From assembly GCF_036053395.1 (NCBI RefSeq), contig NZ_CP107942.1:834501-898500 (forward strand): a stretch of DNA of 64,000 nucleotides. The letters are read 5' to 3'. Shown here in pieces: positions 59,392-64,000 of the stretch. Made by a program: the position numbers and the translations under genes. This stretch comes from Actinoplanes sp. NBC_00393 (GTDB taxonomy: Bacteria > Actinomycetota > Actinomycetes > Mycobacteriales > Micromonosporaceae). Below the pieces are notes generated by a model. That model was not told the DNA's origin and ran no database searches. It was given only the letters and a program-made list of their open reading frames with translations. The first letter of the stretch is position 1. Every line of letters starts with the position of its first letter.

Positions 59392-60009
59392 CTAGGAAGC
59401 GGCGGAAGCCGCGGCGGTGGGCTTGAGCACCGCGCAGGTCTCCACGGCCTTCTGCACCGTCGCGTCGGTGGTGTCCAGATCGGCGGTGCCGGTGACGCCG
59501 TTCTCCTTGAGGCAGTTGGTGTAGGCGGCGTTCGCGCCGTTGTCGCGGTTGCCGCGGCCGGCGCCCATGCTGGGTCGCACCGAGGCACAGGCCGACTGGG
59601 CCTTCTCCCAGGTGGCGTCGTCCACGCCTTCCGGCTTGCTGAAACCGCCGCCGCCGGGGAAGCCGCCGCCACCGCGCGGGCCGGCGCTGCCGTCGGGGCG
59701 TGGCTGACCGGACGGCATGGCGCGGGGCTGGCTGCCGTCCGGACCACCCTCCGGTGCACCGGACGGGCGGACGCCGCCGGGGCCACCGCCGGGGCCGCCG
59801 GACGGCATCGTGATGGTCACGCCGTTCTCGTTGAGGCAGCTGAGGTACGCGGCGAACGCGTTGTTCCCACCGCCACCGTTCTGGGCGGACGAGGTGTTCG
59901 CCGTGCTCTCGGAGTCCGAGCCGCCGCAGGCCGCCGTGAACAGCATCGCCACGGAGGCCGCCAGCAGGGCGGCGGCGCGGCGGTGCGCCTTCGAACTGAC
60001 AACCGGCAC
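59392..60009 (-). CDS. Gly/Pro-rich lipoprotein with duplicated C-x(n)-ENGV motif
   Basis: The 205-residue protein has a lipoprotein signal (ALLAASVAMLFTAACGG, Cys about 28). After a Ser/Asn/Gly linker comes AYLSCLNENGVTIT. A long Gly/Pro/Arg-rich stretch follows (about residues 70-130), then VDDATWEKAQSACASV and AYTNCLKENGVTGT, with a final TCAVLKP. The two cysteine-containing units with CLxENGVT are an internal duplication. AAGGAGA lies 8 bases before GTG 60009. It is divergent from the adaptor gene by 161 bp and shares a control region with it, so a partner role in the efflux locus is likely. Confidence 0.8.
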   Translation of the reverse strand: MPVVSSKAHRRAAALLAASVAMLFTAACGGSDSESTANTSSAQNGGGGNNAFAAYLSCLNENGVTITMPSGGPGGGPGGVRPSGAPEGGPDGSQPRAMPSGQPRPDGSAGPRGGGGFPGGGGFSKPEGVDDATWEKAQSACASVRPSMGAGRGNRDNGANAAYTNCLKENGVTGTADLDTTDATVQKAVETCAVLKPTAAASAAS

Positions 60010-60170
60010 GTTGGGTCTCCTTCGTCGGGGGTGGGACGAGGGACAGGAAAGCGGCGCCACCTGTGCGGAAGATCGGACGACCCTAGGAGTTTCGTAAGAG
60101 CCGCGGCTCCTAGCGAACTCCCAGGTGGGACCTAGCCCGCGGCGAGGACGGCTGCGCAGACTCCTCGCCC
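60010..60170. promoter_or_regulatory. divergent control region of lipoprotein and adaptor genes
   Basis: CTAGGAG (60083-60089) and CTCCTAG (60107-60113) form an inverted pair around 17 bases. Next, CTCCTAGCGAACTCCCAGG (60107-60125) contains two half-sites CTCC[TC]A spaced 11 bp, the usual spacing for OmpR-type response regulators. A matching CCTAGCCGACTCCCAGGT lies at 63597-63614, ahead of the second adaptor gene. Confidence 0.6.
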
Positions 60171-61394
<1,224 letters not shown>

Positions 61395-61427
61395 GTTCTT
61401 CAAAGGCTGGCTTGGTAAGTCTGTGCG

Positions 61428-62177
61428 GTGCACTCCGAAAACCGTGGTTCCGTAGTCGTCAGTGACCCCGCGGCGCCTCCCGCCCGCGTCCTCGTCGTCG
61501 ACGACGAGCCGAACATCTCCGCGCTGCTCAGCGCGACGCTTCGGCTGGTCGCCTTCGACGTCCGGGTCGCCGAGTCCGGGCACGCGGCCCTGGTGGCGCT
61601 GCAGGACTTCGAGCCGGACCTGATCGTCCTGGACGTGATGATGCCCGGCATGGACGGTTTCGAGGTGGCCCGGCGGCTGCGCGCCGCCGGGCACCGGGTA
61701 CCGATCCTGTTCCTCACCGCCCGCGACGCGGTCGAGGACCGGATCCACGGGCTGTCAGCCGGCGCCGACGACTACGTGACCAAGCCGTTCAGCCTTGAGG
61801 AGGTCGTGCTACGGATCCGCGCGATCCTGCGGCGCAGCCAGCCGGACGAACCGCAACCGGAGACCGGCGTGCTGCGCTACGCAGACCTGGAGCTGGACGA
61901 GAACGCGCACGAGGTGCGGCGGGCCGGCCGGTTGATCGAGTTGTCCCCGACGGAGTTCAACCTGCTCCGCTACCTGATGATCAATGCCGGCCGGGTGGTC
62001 AGCAAGGCGCAGATCCTGGACCGGGTGTGGAAGTACGACTTCGGCGGCGACGGACGGATCGTCGAGTCCTACGTCTACTACCTGCGCCGCAAGATCGACC
62101 GGACCGATCCGCCGCTGATCCACACCGTGCGTGGCGTCGGCTACGCCCTCAGGTTGCCCCGCGGCGGCGAGGAATGA
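61428..62177 (+). CDS. OmpR/PhoB family response regulator
   Basis: The 249-residue protein has an N-terminal receiver domain (RVLVVDDEPNISALLSATL, phospho-Asp in DLIVLDVMMPGMDGFEVARRL, LTARDAVEDRIHGLSAGADDYVTKPF). The C-terminal winged helix is VRRAGRLIELSPTEFNLLRYLMINAGRVVSKAQIL ... YVYYLRRKID. It overlaps the sensor kinase gene (ATGA). It is 34 bp past the first adaptor gene, so the operon couples the sensor and efflux parts. The direct-repeat boxes at 60107 and 63597 are its candidate sites. Confidence 0.95.
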   Translation: MHSENRGSVVVSDPAAPPARVLVVDDEPNISALLSATLRLVAFDVRVAESGHAALVALQDFEPDLIVLDVMMPGMDGFEVARRLRAAGHRVPILFLTARDAVEDRIHGLSAGADDYVTKPFSLEEVVLRIRAILRRSQPDEPQPETGVLRYADLELDENAHEVRRAGRLIELSPTEFNLLRYLMINAGRVVSKAQILDRVWKYDFGGDGRIVESYVYYLRRKIDRTDPPLIHTVRGVGYALRLPRGGEE

Positions 62178-63601
62178 TCCTTCGCTGGCGACATTGGACG
62201 CTGCGCTCGCGGCTCGTCCTGGTCGTCGGCGCCCTCTCCGCGGTCGCCCTGATCGTGGCGAACGTGGCCGGCCTCGTCCTCATCCGCGGTTACCTGCTGG
62301 ATCGGGTCGACGAACAGTTGAAACCGATCAGCCGGATGATGGCCGACCCGAATCCTCCGCGCAGCGGCTTCCTGCCCCGCGCCCCGCGCCTCCGGATCGG
62401 CCCGGACCAGGTCATGTACCTCTACCTGCCGGACGGCACCCTCGATCCCGAGGTCAGCTCCATGGCCGATGCGACCAGGCCGGCGGCCCTGCCGATGGAC
62501 GAGGTGCGGCAGCGCGTCGCCGCCGGGAAACCGTTCACCGTCTCCACGGCCGAGGGCGCCGACTGGCGGATGATCGCCGTTCCCTTCGGCCTGACCGGCG
62601 GATACGTCCTGACCGGCTCCTCGCTGCAGGAGGTCGAGCAGACCACCGAACGGCTGCTGCTGATCGACGCCGCCGTGATGGTGCTGATCCTCGGCCTGCT
62701 CGGGCTGGGCGCCGCGTTCGTGGTCCGGCTCGGGTTGCGCCCGCTCACCGAGATGGAACGGGTGGCCGCCGACATCTCGGCCGGCAACCTGTCCGGCCGG
62801 GTGCCCGACCCGGACCCGCACACCGAACCGGGGCGGCTCGGGCGGGCCCTGAACGCCATGCTGTCCCGGATCGAGAACGAGGTCGATGCGCGTACCGCCT
62901 CGGAGCAGCGGTTGCGGCAGTTCGTCGCGGACGCCTCGCACGAGTTGCGTACGCCGCTCACCTCGATCCGCGGTTTCGCCGAGCTGTACCGCCGCGGCGG
63001 GACGCCACCCGGCCCGGTCCTGGACGAGACGATGGCCCGGATCGAGGGCGAGGCCGGCCGGATGGGTGTGCTGGTCGAGGACCTGCTCATGCTCGCCCGC
63101 CTGGACCGGCAGCGCACCCTGGACCTGCGCCCGGTGGACCTGCTCGAGATCGTCCTCGACTCGGTCCGGGACGCGCACGCCCGCGCGCCGGACCGGACGA
63201 TCCGGCTCGCCGACGACTTCGAGCCGGTGACCGTGCTCGGCGACGATCACGGACTGCGGCAGGTCGCCACGAACCTGCTGGCGAACGCGCAGAACCACAC
63301 CCCACCGGGGACCACTGTGACGGTACGCGTGGGCCACACGCGGGACGCGCCGTCTTTGGCGATCCTGGAGGTCAGCGACAACGGGCCCGGGGTGCCGGCC
63401 GAACACGCGCCCCGGATCTTCGAGCGGCTGTACCGCGCGGACTCCAGCCGTACCCGGGTCAAAGGCGGCGGATCCGGGCTGGGCCTGGCGATCGTGGCGG
63501 CCATCGTGCAGGGCCACGGCGGCCGGGTGGAGCTGCACGACACACCCGGTGGCGGCGCGACGTTCCGGGTCCTGATCCCGGCCGTCCGGGAGACTTCCTA
63601 G
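62174..63601 (+). CDS. HAMP-domain sensor histidine kinase
   Basis: The 475-residue membrane kinase has two spans (RLVLVVGALSAVALIVANVAGLVL and LLIDAAVMVLILGLLGLGAAFVV) flanking an extracytoplasmic sensing part of about 110 residues. A HAMP domain follows (LRPLTEMERVAADISAGNLSGRVP), then the H-box ASHELRTPLTSIRGFAELYR and an N/G-box ATPase part (NLLANAQNHTPPG, SDNGPGVP, GGSGLGLAI). Its start overlaps the response regulator stop by four bases. It signals to that regulator; the stimulus is unknown. Confidence 0.95.
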   Translation: MILRWRHWTLRSRLVLVVGALSAVALIVANVAGLVLIRGYLLDRVDEQLKPISRMMADPNPPRSGFLPRAPRLRIGPDQVMYLYLPDGTLDPEVSSMADATRPAALPMDEVRQRVAAGKPFTVSTAEGADWRMIAVPFGLTGGYVLTGSSLQEVEQTTERLLLIDAAVMVLILGLLGLGAAFVVRLGLRPLTEMERVAADISAGNLSGRVPDPDPHTEPGRLGRALNAMLSRIENEVDARTASEQRLRQFVADASHELRTPLTSIRGFAELYRRGGTPPGPVLDETMARIEGEAGRMGVLVEDLLMLARLDRQRTLDLRPVDLLEIVLDSVRDAHARAPDRTIRLADDFEPVTVLGDDHGLRQVATNLLANAQNHTPPGTTVTVRVGHTRDAPSLAILEVSDNGPGVPAEHAPRIFERLYRADSSRTRVKGGGSGLGLAIVAAIVQGHGGRVELHDTPGGGATFRVLIPAVRETS

Positions 63602-63657
63602 CCGACTCCCAGGTTCCGCCGAAGATCCTCATAGCCCGCGCCCGCAGAGTGGCCGGC

Positions 63658-63696
63658 ATGAAGTTGCTCAGCTTCCCCGCGGCGGAACACCGATGA
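63658..63696 (+). CDS. 12-codon upstream open frame coupled to second adaptor
   Basis: ATG 63658 opens MKLLSFPAAEHR and its stop TGA overlaps the ATG of the following adaptor gene (ATGA at 63693-63696). It would make translation of the adaptor depend on ribosomes finishing this frame. No strong ribosome site precedes it, so its use is uncertain. Confidence 0.35.
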   Translation: MKLLSFPAAEHR

Positions 63697-64000
63697 AAAA
63701 TCGCAGATGGAGCCGCCACCCGTCCCTGGTGGTGAACGCCGTGATCGGCGTGGCGCTCGTCGCCGGGGCCTTCACGGTGTACGAGACGTTCTCCGGTTCC
63801 GATGACGGGACGGCCGCCGTGGCCTCCGAACGTACGGTCCCGGTCCAGCAGGGCACGGTCACCAAGACCGCCACCGCGGACGGGACGCTGGAGAGCGCGA
63901 GCACCGCGACCGCCGGCTTCGAGACCAGCGGCACGGTCACCGAGGTGCGGGTCAAGGTCGGCGACAAGGTCAAGAAGGGCCAGATCCTCGCCAAGATCGA
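63693..64000 (+). CDS. second efflux membrane-fusion adaptor (partial)
   Basis: The first 102 codons are visible and the gene runs off the right edge. The protein starts MKNRRWSRHPSLVVNAVIGVALVAGAFTVYET, a membrane anchor. It then enters a lipoyl-type domain (RTVPVQQGTVTKTATADGTLESASTATAGFETSGTVTEVRVKVGDKVKKGQILAKID), like the first adaptor. An ABC transporter of the MacB type would be expected next beyond the window. It follows the sensor kinase gene by 91 bp. Confidence 0.85.
   Translation, partial: MKNRRWSRHPSLVVNAVIGVALVAGAFTVYETFSGSDDGTAAVASERTVPVQQGTVTKTATADGTLESASTATAGFETSGTVTEVRVKVGDKVKKGQILAKI

Overview
The window looks like a chromosomal segment of a high-GC, filamentous-type actinomycete. 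The evidence is the very high GC content, frequent GTG starts, a LAL-type LuxR regulator, LacI/WYL/TetR regulators beside single metabolic genes, a secreted chitinase, a cutinase-like polyesterase, narGHJI and ESX-type (type VII secretion) parts. A member of the Micromonosporaceae (Actinoplanes-like) is my best guess; this is inference from gene content, not a database match. No rRNA, tRNA, CRISPR array, insertion sequence or integrase was seen.

Layout. 0-7 kb: a SWIM zinc-finger gene with a coupled partner, pgi, an AlkZ-like DNA glycosylase homologue, a secreted GH18 chitinase and a serine esterase. 7-18 kb: an FHA-FtsK/EccC-like translocase faces, end to end, a giant Rhs/YD-repeat protein with a C-terminal HExxH (zincin) domain and two overlapping small genes that are candidate immunity genes; an NRAMP-like transporter follows. 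18-23 kb: a flavin oxidoreductase/FMN reductase pair, and a LysR regulator divergent from an EamA exporter. 23-26 kb: a membrane Ser/Thr kinase gene with two +1 frameshifts, a WXG100 protein and a divergent WXG-like protein. 26-31 kb: DUF1990, a class C beta-lactamase-like hydrolase, a molybdopterin oxidoreductase with a small partner, and a glycolipid-binding-type protein. 31-33 kb is gene-poor: a decayed regulator, a cupin gene and two repeat fields. 33-41 kb: small regulated transport and enzyme units (TetR/membrane protein, SMR/TetR, VOC/WYL), several with clear palindromic operators. 41.6-48.2 kb: a tightly overlapping narGHJI operon for respiratory nitrate reductase. 48-55 kb: small enzymes, an Erm-type rRNA methyltransferase with a probable leader peptide and attenuator, and two regulators. 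55-64 kb: a LAL regulator, the polyesterase, and an efflux-type locus in which two membrane-fusion adaptors flank a two-component system and face a Gly/Pro-rich lipoprotein.

Connections. The EccC-like ATPase, WXG100 and WXG-like proteins, membrane kinase and Rhs toxin candidate are scattered over 19 kb. Together they suggest a local type VII-linked export and effector set. NarGHJI and the second molybdoenzyme are separate molybdenum-dependent redox units. Four of the convergent gene junctions carry copies of one roughly 63-bp hairpin repeat family, and two others carry different short tandem repeats.

Limits. All assignments come from reading motifs by eye. Family names for small or unusual proteins are tentative, and start codons were chosen from Shine-Dalgarno spacing where visible.
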